Below are positions 1 through 5,749 of a stretch of DNA of 6,565 nucleotides, piece after piece. Position 1 is the stretch's first letter. Each line of letters begins with the position of its first letter. The notes below the pieces were generated by a model, which saw only the letters and a program-made list of their open reading frames with translations, ran no database searches and was not told where the DNA came from. Location: the NCBI GenBank assembly GCA_017940085.1, contig JAGAZK010000108.1, positions 1 through 6,565 of the forward strand. Reading direction: 5' to 3'. The position numbers and the translations under genes are program-made. The DNA comes from Campylobacter sp. Lineage in GTDB: Bacteria > Campylobacterota > Campylobacteria > Campylobacterales > Campylobacteraceae.

Positions 1-897
1 GATGAATTTCAACCAGAACGCCAAGTCGTGGCAGAAGAAAGAAGATGGCGAACTGATAATAATCCTTTTGGTTATTTGTTTTTTAGTCTTTTTAATTTGG
101 CATTTGATTATCACCCGTATCATTGGACACCAATTGGCTTTATGGACGATATTCAAAACTGGACTATTGATGATATAAAGAATTTTCATCAAATTTATTA
201 TCAACCAAAAAATGCGTTTTTGATGATTACTGGTGATTGCGATGAACAAACTGCTCTAAATTTAGCTACAAAATACTTTGGAAACATCAAAAACAAAGCA
301 AATTTACCTAAATTTTATTTCAAAGAAATGGAGCAAAAGGGCGAAAAATCAGCCGTGATTTACAAAGAAAGCGAAGTTGAAATGTGCGCACTTGCTTATA
401 AAATCCCGCCATTTAATCACAAAGATATGACCGCAATTTCAGCTTTGGGAGATTATTTGAGTGATGGACAAAGCTCACTTTTGAGAAAAAATTTAATTGA
501 TAAATTAAATTTAGTCAATCAAATAGACGCCTACGCTCTAGATTTAAAAGATGAGTCTTTGTTTATAATCATAGCTGTTTGTAATCCGGGCGTAGAAGCC
601 ATAAAAGTCAAAGAAAAAATCCTAAAAATCATACAAGATTGCAAAACAAAACCAGTCCCAAAAGACGAATTAACCAAACTCAAAAACTCAATTAAATCTG
701 ATTTTGTATATTCACTCGCAAGTGCTTCAAATATAGCCCAGCTTTATGCAGGATACATAGCAAGAGGCGATTTAAAGCCACTTTTGGATTTAGAGAAAAA
801 TACAGCCAAATTAAGCGGATTAGATTTGCAAAATATGGCAAAAAAATACCTAATAAATGACAAATTAACAACGATAATCTTAAAAGGAAAACAATGA
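1..897 (+). CDS. M16 family zinc-peptidase-like protein, C-terminal part (5' end outside window)
   Basis: The frame is open from base 1 and about 298 residues are visible. It reads [20 protein letters not shown] at the edge, a typical internal M16 stretch (ERxVVxEERR), so the gene begins before the window. The GTG at 28 is simply the second Val codon of that stretch, not a start. The HxxEH zinc and catalytic motif must lie upstream and cannot be checked. The third zinc ligand, a Glu, should be near this visible edge, but I cannot assign it. What follows fits the second M16 domain: a hydrophobic [22 protein letters not shown] segment near residues 125-147, then SLLRKNLI, and a C-terminal helical part with AGYIARGDL. 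Family members are periplasmic or processing proteases; the substrate is unknown. Without the HxxEH motif I cannot say whether it is an active protease or a non-catalytic partner. It overlaps dapA by ATGA. Related epsilonproteobacterial genes have been labelled pqqE or zinc protease. Confidence 0.87.
   Translation, partial: DEFQPERQVVAEERRWRTDNNPFGYLFFSLFNLAFDYHPYHWTPIGFMDDIQNWTIDDIKNFHQIYYQPKNAFLMITGDCDEQTALNLATKYFGNIKNKANLPKFYFKEMEQKGEKSAVIYKESEVEMCALAYKIPPFNHKDMTAISALGDYLSDGQSSLLRKNLIDKLNLVNQIDAYALDLKDESLFIIIAVCNPGVEAIKVKEKILKIIQDCKTKPVPKDELTKLKNSIKSDFVYSLASASNIAQLYAGYIARGDLKPLLDLEKNTAKLSGLDLQNMAKKYLINDKLTTIILKGKQ
884..888 (+). promoter_or_regulatory. Shine-Dalgarno site of dapA
   Basis: AAGGA lies 5 nt before the ATG at 894, inside the last codons of the M16 gene. 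It is a strong site and fixes the dapA start, even though stop and start overlap as ATGA. Confidence 0.7.
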
Positions 898-1787
898 AAC
901 AAACTCTTAGCGGTGCGATGACTGCTCTAATTACGCCGTTTAAAAATGGCAAACTTGATGAAAACTGCTATGAAAAACTCATAAAAAGGCAGATCAAATT
1001 AGGAATTGATTGTGTAGTTCCTGTAGGAACTACAGGCGAGAGTGCTACTCTAACTCACGATGAGCATAGAATTTGTATTGAGATAGCTGTAAATACTTGC
1101 AAAAATACAAGTGTGAAAGTTTTAGCCGGTGCTGGCTCAAACGCTACTCATGAAGCAGTAGATTTAGCTAAATTTGCTCAAAAATGCGGAGCTGATGCGA
1201 TTTTGTCTGTGGCTCCGTATTATAATAAACCTACCCAAGAAGGGCTTTATAGGCATTTTAAAGAAATCGCAAATTCTGTTGATATTCCTGTTGTGCTATA
1301 CAATGTGCCTGGTCGCACAGGATCAGATATAGCGGCAAATACAGCTGTTAGGTTGTTTAGAGATTGTGATAATATTTTTGCGATTAAAGAAGCGAGTGGA
1401 AGTATTGAAAGAGTAGTGGATTTACTCGCAAATGAGCCAAATTTGTTCGTATTTAGCGGAGATGATGCGATAAACTATCCTATTTTGGCAAATGGCGGCA
1501 AAGGCGTGATTTCAGTAACTTCAAATTTACTCCCAAATATGACAGCAGATCTTGTGCATTTTGCATTAAATGGGGAATTTTCAAAAGCAAAAGCTTTAAA
1601 TGATGAACTTTACAAAATCAACAAAATTTTATTTTGCGAGAGCAATCCAATACCGATCAAAGCTGCTATGCATATAGCTGGTCTAATCAATACACTTGAG
1701 TATAGATTGCCGCTTTGTGAGCCTAGCAAAGAAAATTTAAAAAAGATTGAAGAAGCTATGAAAAACTACGATATTAAAGGATTTTAA
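894..1787 (+). CDS. dapA: 4-hydroxy-tetrahydrodipicolinate synthase (DapA)
   Basis: This cytoplasmic TIM-barrel enzyme condenses pyruvate with aspartate semialdehyde, the first committed step toward meso-diaminopimelate for peptidoglycan and toward lysine. At 297 residues it has the usual family length. Visible signatures are GTTGES (45-50) with the catalytic Thr at 46-47, [15 protein letters not shown] (108-122) with Tyr110 as the tyrosine donated across the dimer, YNVPGRTG (136-143) with Tyr136 and Arg141, and FAIKEASG (162-169) with Schiff-base Lys165. The residues that bind feedback lysine in the E. coli enzyme all have counterparts here: Ser50, Ala51, His55, His58, Asn83, Glu87 and Tyr109. 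I therefore infer lysine inhibition, as known for the C. jejuni enzyme. It sits between the M16 gene (ATGA overlap) and the FabL-like gene (TAATG overlap). The alternative, another aldolase of the DapA/NanA superfamily, is unlikely with this full residue set. Confidence 0.97.
   Translation: MKQTLSGAMTALITPFKNGKLDENCYEKLIKRQIKLGIDCVVPVGTTGESATLTHDEHRICIEIAVNTCKNTSVKVLAGAGSNATHEAVDLAKFAQKCGADAILSVAPYYNKPTQEGLYRHFKEIANSVDIPVVLYNVPGRTGSDIAANTAVRLFRDCDNIFAIKEASGSIERVVDLLANEPNLFVFSGDDAINYPILANGGKGVISVTSNLLPNMTADLVHFALNGEFSKAKALNDELYKINKILFCESNPIPIKAAMHIAGLINTLEYRLPLCEPSKENLKKIEEAMKNYDIKGF
1777..1781 (+). promoter_or_regulatory. Shine-Dalgarno site deciding the FabL-like start
   Basis: AAGGA lies 5 nt before the ATG at 1787. 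A second in-frame ATG at 1796 would be 14 nt away, too far for this site, so the upstream ATG giving MKEMINEF is preferred. The start overlaps the dapA stop as TAATG. Confidence 0.6.
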
Positions 1788-2575
1788 TGAAAGAAATGAT
1801 TAATGAATTTAAAGGCAAAACCCTTGTAATTAGTGGTGGGACTAGGGGAATAGGCAGAGCTATCGTGCTTGAGTTTGCCAAACTTGGTGTAAATATCGCA
1901 TTTACTTATAATTCCAATAAAGAAATGGCTGAAAATCAAGCCAAAGAGCTTGAAAAACAATATAAAATTAAAGCCAGATGCTACGCTCTAAATATACTTG
2001 AACCTGAAACTTACAAAGAAGTTTTTGAAGAAATTGACAAAGATTTTGATAGAATTGACTTTTTTATATCAAATGCGATTATTTCAGGTCGTGCTGTAGC
2101 TGGTGGATATACTAAATTTATGAAACTCAAACCAAGAGGACTGAATAATATTTTCATTGCTACTATCGATGCTTTCGTGTGCGGAGCTCAAGAAGCCGCT
2201 AAAAGAATGGAAAAAGTCGGTGGCGGAAGTATAATCACTCTAAGCTCCACTGGAAATAGAGTTTATATTGAGCATTACAGCGGACACGGCACAGCAAAAG
2301 CCGGAGTTGAAGCTATGGCAAGATATGCTGCAACAGAACTTGGAGAAAAAAATATTCGTGTAAATGTAGTATCTGGCGGACCTATTGAAACTGACGCTTT
2401 GAGAGCATTTACAAATTACGAAGAAGTCAGAGACACAACTGCAAACCTAAGCCCACTAGGTAGAATGGGCCAACCAGAAGATCTTTGTGGAGCATGTGTG
2501 TTTTTGTGTAGCTCAAAAGCATCTTGGGTAACTGGACACACATTTATAATTGACGGCGGAACGACATTTAAATGA
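1787..2575 (+). CDS. FabL-like enoyl-ACP reductase, short-chain dehydrogenase family
   Basis: A 262-residue cytoplasmic Rossmann-fold oxidoreductase. It has the nucleotide-binding motif SGGTRGIG (16-23), the SNA of the NNAG-type motif (95-97), SS at 153-154, Tyr164 and Lys171, and a C-terminal IDGG. Tyr and Lys are separated by six residues (Y-x6-K), the spacing of enoyl-ACP reductases, not the Y-x3-K of ordinary short-chain dehydrogenases. Several stretches resemble Bacillus subtilis FabL as I recall it: GAQEAAKRMEKVGGGSI, NVVSGGPIETDALRAF and LGRMGQPEDL. The likely reaction is the last, NAD(P)H-dependent reduction of the fatty-acid elongation cycle. Homologues in this neighbourhood are commonly annotated 7-alpha-hydroxysteroid dehydrogenase (hdhA in H. 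pylori), which the Y-x6-K spacing argues against. Location between dapA and pgsA fits envelope lipid synthesis. Cofactor preference, and whether a separate FabI exists in the genome, cannot be told here. Class is fairly sure; in vivo substrate is inferred. Confidence 0.82.
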   Translation: MKEMINEFKGKTLVISGGTRGIGRAIVLEFAKLGVNIAFTYNSNKEMAENQAKELEKQYKIKARCYALNILEPETYKEVFEEIDKDFDRIDFFISNAIISGRAVAGGYTKFMKLKPRGLNNIFIATIDAFVCGAQEAAKRMEKVGGGSIITLSSTGNRVYIEHYSGHGTAKAGVEAMARYAATELGEKNIRVNVVSGGPIETDALRAFTNYEEVRDTTANLSPLGRMGQPEDLCGACVFLCSSKASWVTGHTFIIDGGTTFK

Positions 2576-3105
2576 ATTTACCAAATGCCCTAGCAGTTTT
2601 GCGAATAATCTTAGCACCGATTTTATTTGCTCTACTTTTAGCCTTAAAAAACGAAAACGATCCAGTTTTGATTAGTTGGCTAAATTATTTTTCGGCTGTG
2701 ATTTTTGCTGTTGCTAGTTTGACTGATTTTTTTGATGGATATATAGCTAGATCTTGGAATCAAAAAACAAAACTAGGAGCAATCTTAGATCCACTAGCTG
2801 ATAAAATGCTGACTTTAGCTGCATTTTTGGGACTTATGATTATTGATAGAGCAAATGCTTGGGCAGTTTATTTGATACTTGTAAGAGAATTTTTTATCAC
2901 AGGATTTAGGGTAGTTTTGGCTACTGAAAACATAAATATCGCTGCTAAATTTAGTGGCAAACTTAAAACCACAATCCAAATGATAGCAATTGGATTTTTG
3001 TGTATGCAGTGGTGGGGCGGAGAAATTTTGCTTTGGGTGGCTGTGATTTTGACATTATATTCTGGATTTGAATATATTTTTAACTACGCAAAAATGCAAA
3101 AATGA
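2572..3105 (+). CDS. pgsA: CDP-diacylglycerol--glycerol-3-phosphate 3-phosphatidyltransferase (phosphatidylglycerophosphate synthase)
   Basis: An integral inner-membrane enzyme that joins CDP-diacylglycerol and glycerol-3-phosphate to give phosphatidylglycerophosphate, the precursor of phosphatidylglycerol and cardiolipin. The complete CDP-alcohol phosphotransferase motif is present: Asp52, Asp55, Gly56, Ala59, Arg60, then eight residues to Gly69, Asp73 and Asp77, the metal- and CDP-binding set. The N-terminus MNLPNALAVLRIILAP and 177-residue length fit PgsA (about 180) better than the larger phosphatidylserine synthases. Several hydrophobic segments follow (roughly 10-25, 38-51, 78-92, 95-112, 132-148, 150-166). 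The ATG overlaps the preceding stop as ATGA. The only Shine-Dalgarno-like sequence, GGCGGA at 2555-2560, is 11 nt away, so translation probably depends on coupling. Another head-group specificity is possible but less likely. Confidence 0.92.
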   Translation: MNLPNALAVLRIILAPILFALLLALKNENDPVLISWLNYFSAVIFAVASLTDFFDGYIARSWNQKTKLGAILDPLADKMLTLAAFLGLMIIDRANAWAVYLILVREFFITGFRVVLATENINIAAKFSGKLKTTIQMIAIGFLCMQWWGGEILLWVAVILTLYSGFEYIFNYAKMQK

Positions 3106-3971
3106 ATAATCACCAAAAAGGCTTGGCTCTTGCCCTAGCTACATTTATTATGTGGGGTATCTTTCCGATTTATTTTAAATCAATTGAGCATGTAGGAGCC
3201 TTGCAAGTCCTTTCACACCGAATTATTTGGTCGTTTTTCTTACTTTTTTTATTTTTGTATTTTTTCAAAAAATTAAAAAATGTCAAAAGACTTCTAAAAA
3301 TCAAAAAAGTTACACTAAATTTACTACTTACTGGGCTTTTGATTAGCTCAAATTGGGGTATTTACATATATGCTGTAAATTTAAATCATATCCTTGAAGC
3401 TAGTCTTGGGTATTTTATAAATCCGCTTTTTTCCATACTTTTGGGTGCAATTTTTTTAAAAGAAAAGCTAAATTTAGCTGCAAAAATCTCAATTTTTATC
3501 GTATTTATTGCGATTTTTGTCCAAATTTACGCACTTGGCAGACTTCCATTTGTCTCGCTCATACTTCCATTTTCATTTGCTTTATATGGACTAATACGCA
3601 AAAAGCTTAGTGTGCCAAGCTTTGAGGGGCTTTTTATCGAGACAATGCTGATTTTGCCATTTGCATTAATATTTTTGACATATTTAGGTTTAAATGGAAT
3701 GAGCGAATTTAAGCCAAATTTAAATGGCATTTTGCTCTTTTTTAGCGGTTTGGTTACGATTTTGCCACTTTTGACATTTACAGCTTCTACTAAATTTTTA
3801 CCACTTTCTACGATTGGTTTTATGCAATATATTTCTCCAAGTTTGAGTATGATGGTGGCTGTGTTTATATACGGCGAAGAATTAAGCTTATATAAAATAA
3901 TCAGCTTTGCACTTATTTGGACTAGTCTTTTGATAGTCGCAATAAACGGGATAAAACATGAACGAAAATGA
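3102..3971 (+). CDS. rarD: RarD family permease (EamA/DMT superfamily)
   Basis: A 289-residue, very hydrophobic inner-membrane protein, probably with ten transmembrane helices in two EamA halves. RarD-specific stretches are visible: KGLALALATFIMWGIFPIYFK (6-26), HRIIWSFF (39-46), NWGIYIYAV (84-92), EASLGYFINPL (99-109), YGLIRKK (162-168), IETM (179-182) and GFMQYISPS (239-247). They align well with E. coli RarD as I recall it, and the length is typical. The family is often called a chloramphenicol-sensitivity or resistance permease from old similarity; its substrate is not established and nothing here indicates one. The start overlaps the pgsA stop as ATGA, and no clear Shine-Dalgarno site precedes it, which suggests translational coupling. 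Its last 14 bases are shared with the next gene. Confidence 0.93.
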   Translation: MNNHQKGLALALATFIMWGIFPIYFKSIEHVGALQVLSHRIIWSFFLLFLFLYFFKKLKNVKRLLKIKKVTLNLLLTGLLISSNWGIYIYAVNLNHILEASLGYFINPLFSILLGAIFLKEKLNLAAKISIFIVFIAIFVQIYALGRLPFVSLILPFSFALYGLIRKKLSVPSFEGLFIETMLILPFALIFLTYLGLNGMSEFKPNLNGILLFFSGLVTILPLLTFTASTKFLPLSTIGFMQYISPSLSMMVAVFIYGEELSLYKIISFALIWTSLLIVAINGIKHERK

Positions 3972-4335
3972 CATTATTTTAATGATAGGAGCGGCTTTGG
4001 TTGCTGGGTTTTTGATTTATATCAATATAAACAAACTTGCTCCAAAACTTGATGTTGGGATTAATAAATACTTAGTGTTTTGTGAGCAAATTTTAAAAGA
4101 AATTGATGAGATTTCTACACTTTGCGATGATAATAACGATCTTGTGGCTATAAAATCAAAAATCAAGCTGATAACACAATTCCACGCAAACAACAATAAT
4201 TCGCAAATTTGGGAAGAAAAATTATTTGAAGTTTTGAGTGATTTGGATAAATTTATCAAAACAAATATCAAAGACGGCGAGAAAATCGCAGACGAGCTCA
4301 GATCCAGATTGCAAAGCAAATTTAATCAAATTTAG
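3958..4335 (+). CDS. Small single-pass membrane protein of unknown function
   Basis: I do not recognise this 125-residue protein. Residues 6-24 form one transmembrane helix (IILMIGAALVAGFLIYINI). Acidic residues before it (Glu3, Asp5) and lysines just after it (26, 30) suggest, by the positive-inside rule, an outside N-terminus and a cytoplasmic C-terminal domain. The remainder is charged and predicted mostly helical, with Asn-rich linkers near 59-61 and 78-82 and a final lysine/arginine-containing helix (107-123) that could form a short coiled coil. There are two cysteines (42, 56). The start is ATG at 3958, inside rarD, with GGGA at 3948-3951 six bases upstream; overlap is 14 nt. A real gene is supported by this overlap, by matching codon use and by continuity with the operon. 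It is the last gene of the plus-strand run. No function can be assigned. Confidence 0.75.
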   Translation: MNENDIILMIGAALVAGFLIYININKLAPKLDVGINKYLVFCEQILKEIDEISTLCDDNNDLVAIKSKIKLITQFHANNNNSQIWEEKLFEVLSDLDKFIKTNIKDGEKIADELRSRLQSKFNQI

Positions 4336-4403
4336 TGCAAATTTATCCACCAAATGCAGAGTAAATTTAAAGCAAATTTAGAACTAAATTTACTTATAAA
4401 TTT
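4318..4403. repeat. Series of AAATTT tracts at near-helical spacing
   Basis: AAATTT occurs at 4318, 4328, 4339, 4363, 4374, 4386 and 4398, with a degenerate AAATGC at 4352 filling the one gap. Steps are 10, 11, 13, 11, 11, 12 and 12 bp. Most copies read as CAAATTTA or TAAATTTA. The first two lie in the last codons of the small membrane protein gene; the rest fill the convergent intergenic gap. Tracts of A3T3 in phase with the helix are known to curve DNA, so this is a candidate curved segment. A further copy at 4444 is out of the series. There are no unique spacers as in CRISPR. Confidence 0.6.
4360..4394. repeat. Inverted repeat made of AAATTT tracts
   Basis: AGTAAATTTA at 4360-4369 is the exact reverse complement of TAAATTTACT at 4385-4394, with a 15-base loop. 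Nested in it, AAATTTA (4374-4380) and TAAATTT (4385-4391) form an alternative 7-bp stem around GAAC. The two stems are mutually exclusive. Since AAATTT is self-complementary, some pairing follows from the tract series itself, so an RNA or operator role is uncertain. Confidence 0.4.
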
Positions 4404-4415
4404 GGATTTTTAAAT

Positions 4416-4438
4416 CATTTTAAAAGTATTTTAAAATG
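4416..4438. terminator. AT-rich hairpin, possible bidirectional terminator
   Basis: CATTTTAAAA (4416-4425) pairs perfectly with TTTTAAAATG (4429-4438) around a GTA loop. It lies between two convergent operons, 80 bp after the plus-strand stop codon and 12 bp after the minus-strand tolC-like stop. The stem has only one G-C pair, and no long U run follows directly on either strand, so it is a weak or atypical terminator. Its position is the main argument. Confidence 0.42.
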
Positions 4439-4450
4439 GATTTAAATTTA

Positions 4451-5749
4451 CTAAAAACTCCCTGTGAAATCACAATTTTGCTTACTTAATAAATTTGCTT
4501 TTTTGATATTGTATTTTAGTGTGCTTAGATATTCATTTAAGCTTAATTTATTTTGCAAATTTTCTATTTGTGCTATTAAGAGTTCGGTTTTTGGGATTTG
4601 GGAGTTTTCATTTAAGCGACTAGCCATATTAAGGGCTTTGTTTGAATCATCATACAATTTTTCTAAATTTCCCCTAGTTTCAAAGCTAGAATCAATAAAT
4701 GCTTTTAAGCTTCTAATTTGCTTTTCATATTCTTTTTGGGCGAGTTCTTTGCTTAATCTAGATTTTTGAAGCTCGGCTTTTGCATTTGAGATTTGGGCTG
4801 ATTTTCTACCACCATCAAACAAATCAAAAGAAAAATTTAATCCTATTTTGTAGCCGTGTTTTTTAGTTTGTTTGTATGAATTGCTAAACTCATCATCAAA
4901 ACCATAAAAATCATATTTTGCATACAAAGAAATAGTCGGGAAATACGATCTTTTAGCTGATTTTAATAAAAGCTCTTTTTGCATTATTTCGTCTGATAGT
5001 TTTTTGGCTCTAAAAGTATCATCAAAGCTCAAAAAACTAAAACTCTCATCAGATAAATCAGCTAATTGATTTATATCATTTATCTCCACACCACTTACAA
5101 ACTCAATCTCTCCTAAAACATACTGGCTTTCTTGGAGTAAATTTAACAATTTAGCTTTTGTATTACTTAGTGTGATTTCGTATTGGGTGATTTGAGTTTT
5201 TGGGGCAAGACCTGCTTGATTAAGGCGTTTTGTGTATAAAAGAAGTGTCTTGTAATAGCTATAAATTTGGGAGTTTATTGCGATTTGGTGCTTTAAATTT
5301 ATAGCTTTATAGTAATTTTCTAGCAAATTTAATCCCAATTCCAGCGTATAATCACACTCATCATTTATAGCAAATGAGACTTTGCTTTTAGCTGCATCAT
5401 ATTTGTATTTGTCTTGATAAAACTTGAAAATATCGTATCTTAATACGATTGAAGCTGAGTTTTGATAACCTGTGCTTGAAATAATGCTTTCATCTCCGAT
5501 ATAAGCAGATCTGTAATAATCATCATCAAATTTCTGCGAATATTCGCTGTTTGCACTAAGATAAATTCTTGGGAAAAACTCAGCCCTAGCATATTTTAAA
5601 TCTGCTAAAGCGATTTGTTGATCTAATTTTTTGATTTGTATATTTGGGAAGCTCTTGATACTTTGGCTAAACAAATTTTCAAATGTTAGTTTATCTCCAC
5701 AAAAAGCAAATTTAAACACCAAAATTAAAGCCAAAAGCGATTTTTTCAT
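4451..5749 (-). CDS. TolC-family outer membrane channel of a type I secretion system
   Basis: A 432-residue OEP/TolC-family protein expected to trimerise into an outer-membrane barrel with a periplasmic helical tunnel. An N-terminal signal peptide (MKKSLLALILVFKFAF) precedes two homologous halves. Each half has an alanine-rich helix ending in a proline motif before a strand (EFFPRIYLSA at 57-66; SYFPTISLYA at 268-277), followed by a second strand motif (VLRYDIF at 102-108; LNFSFDLFDGG at 304-314). The second is the characteristic [F/Y]xLFDGG of the family. Long helices, e.g. 128-212 and 315-420, fit the tunnel. Length matches the mature TolC core. Its ATG overlaps the stop of the HlyD-type gene by one base (TAATG); the nearest AAGGA is 14 nt upstream, so coupling is likely. 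Genomic context makes it the dedicated exit duct for that adaptor. A multidrug-efflux role is less likely, because the adaptor is of the HlyD type. Confidence 0.9.
   Translation of the reverse strand: MKKSLLALILVFKFAFCGDKLTFENLFSQSIKSFPNIQIKKLDQQIALADLKYARAEFFPRIYLSANSEYSQKFDDDYYRSAYIGDESIISSTGYQNSASIVLRYDIFKFYQDKYKYDAAKSKVSFAINDECDYTLELGLNLLENYYKAINLKHQIAINSQIYSYYKTLLLYTKRLNQAGLAPKTQITQYEITLSNTKAKLLNLLQESQYVLGEIEFVSGVEINDINQLADLSDESFSFLSFDDTFRAKKLSDEIMQKELLLKSAKRSYFPTISLYAKYDFYGFDDEFSNSYKQTKKHGYKIGLNFSFDLFDGGRKSAQISNAKAELQKSRLSKELAQKEYEKQIRSLKAFIDSSFETRGNLEKLYDDSNKALNMASRLNENSQIPKTELLIAQIENLQNKLSLNEYLSTLKYNIKKANLLSKQNCDFTGSF

Noticed and set aside
28..30. GTG as a start of the M16-like gene
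   Set aside because: The frame is open upstream to base 1 and encodes DEFQPERQV, which continues the conserved M16 ERQVVxEERR stretch; this GTG is an internal Val codon.
692..952. Minus-strand open frame of 86 codons
   Set aside because: Antisense to the M16-like gene and the start of dapA, both clearly conserved; its composition is that of a hydrophobic antisense shadow.
3527..3730. Minus-strand open frame of 67 codons
   Set aside because: It lies fully inside rarD, whose family motifs continue through it on the other strand.
4017..4319. Minus-strand open frame of 100 codons opposite the small membrane protein
   Set aside because: The plus-strand frame has operon overlap, a plausible ribosome site and a well-formed transmembrane helix; the antisense frame is serine/leucine-rich and lacks these supports.
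4318..4450. CRISPR array or origin iterons in the AAATTTA cluster
   Set aside because: Repeat units are only 6-8 bp with spacers of a few bases and no cas, rep or dnaA gene nearby. The same word is common throughout the window.
4464..4769. Plus-strand open frame of 101 codons opposite the TolC-like gene
   Set aside because: It is antisense to the conserved C-terminal helices of the TolC-like protein and has no independent signals.
5690..5749. Lipoprotein signal at Cys17 of the TolC-like protein
   Set aside because: The residues before the cysteine are FAF; a lipobox needs a small residue (Gly, Ala or Ser) at -1, so an ordinary signal peptide is more likely.
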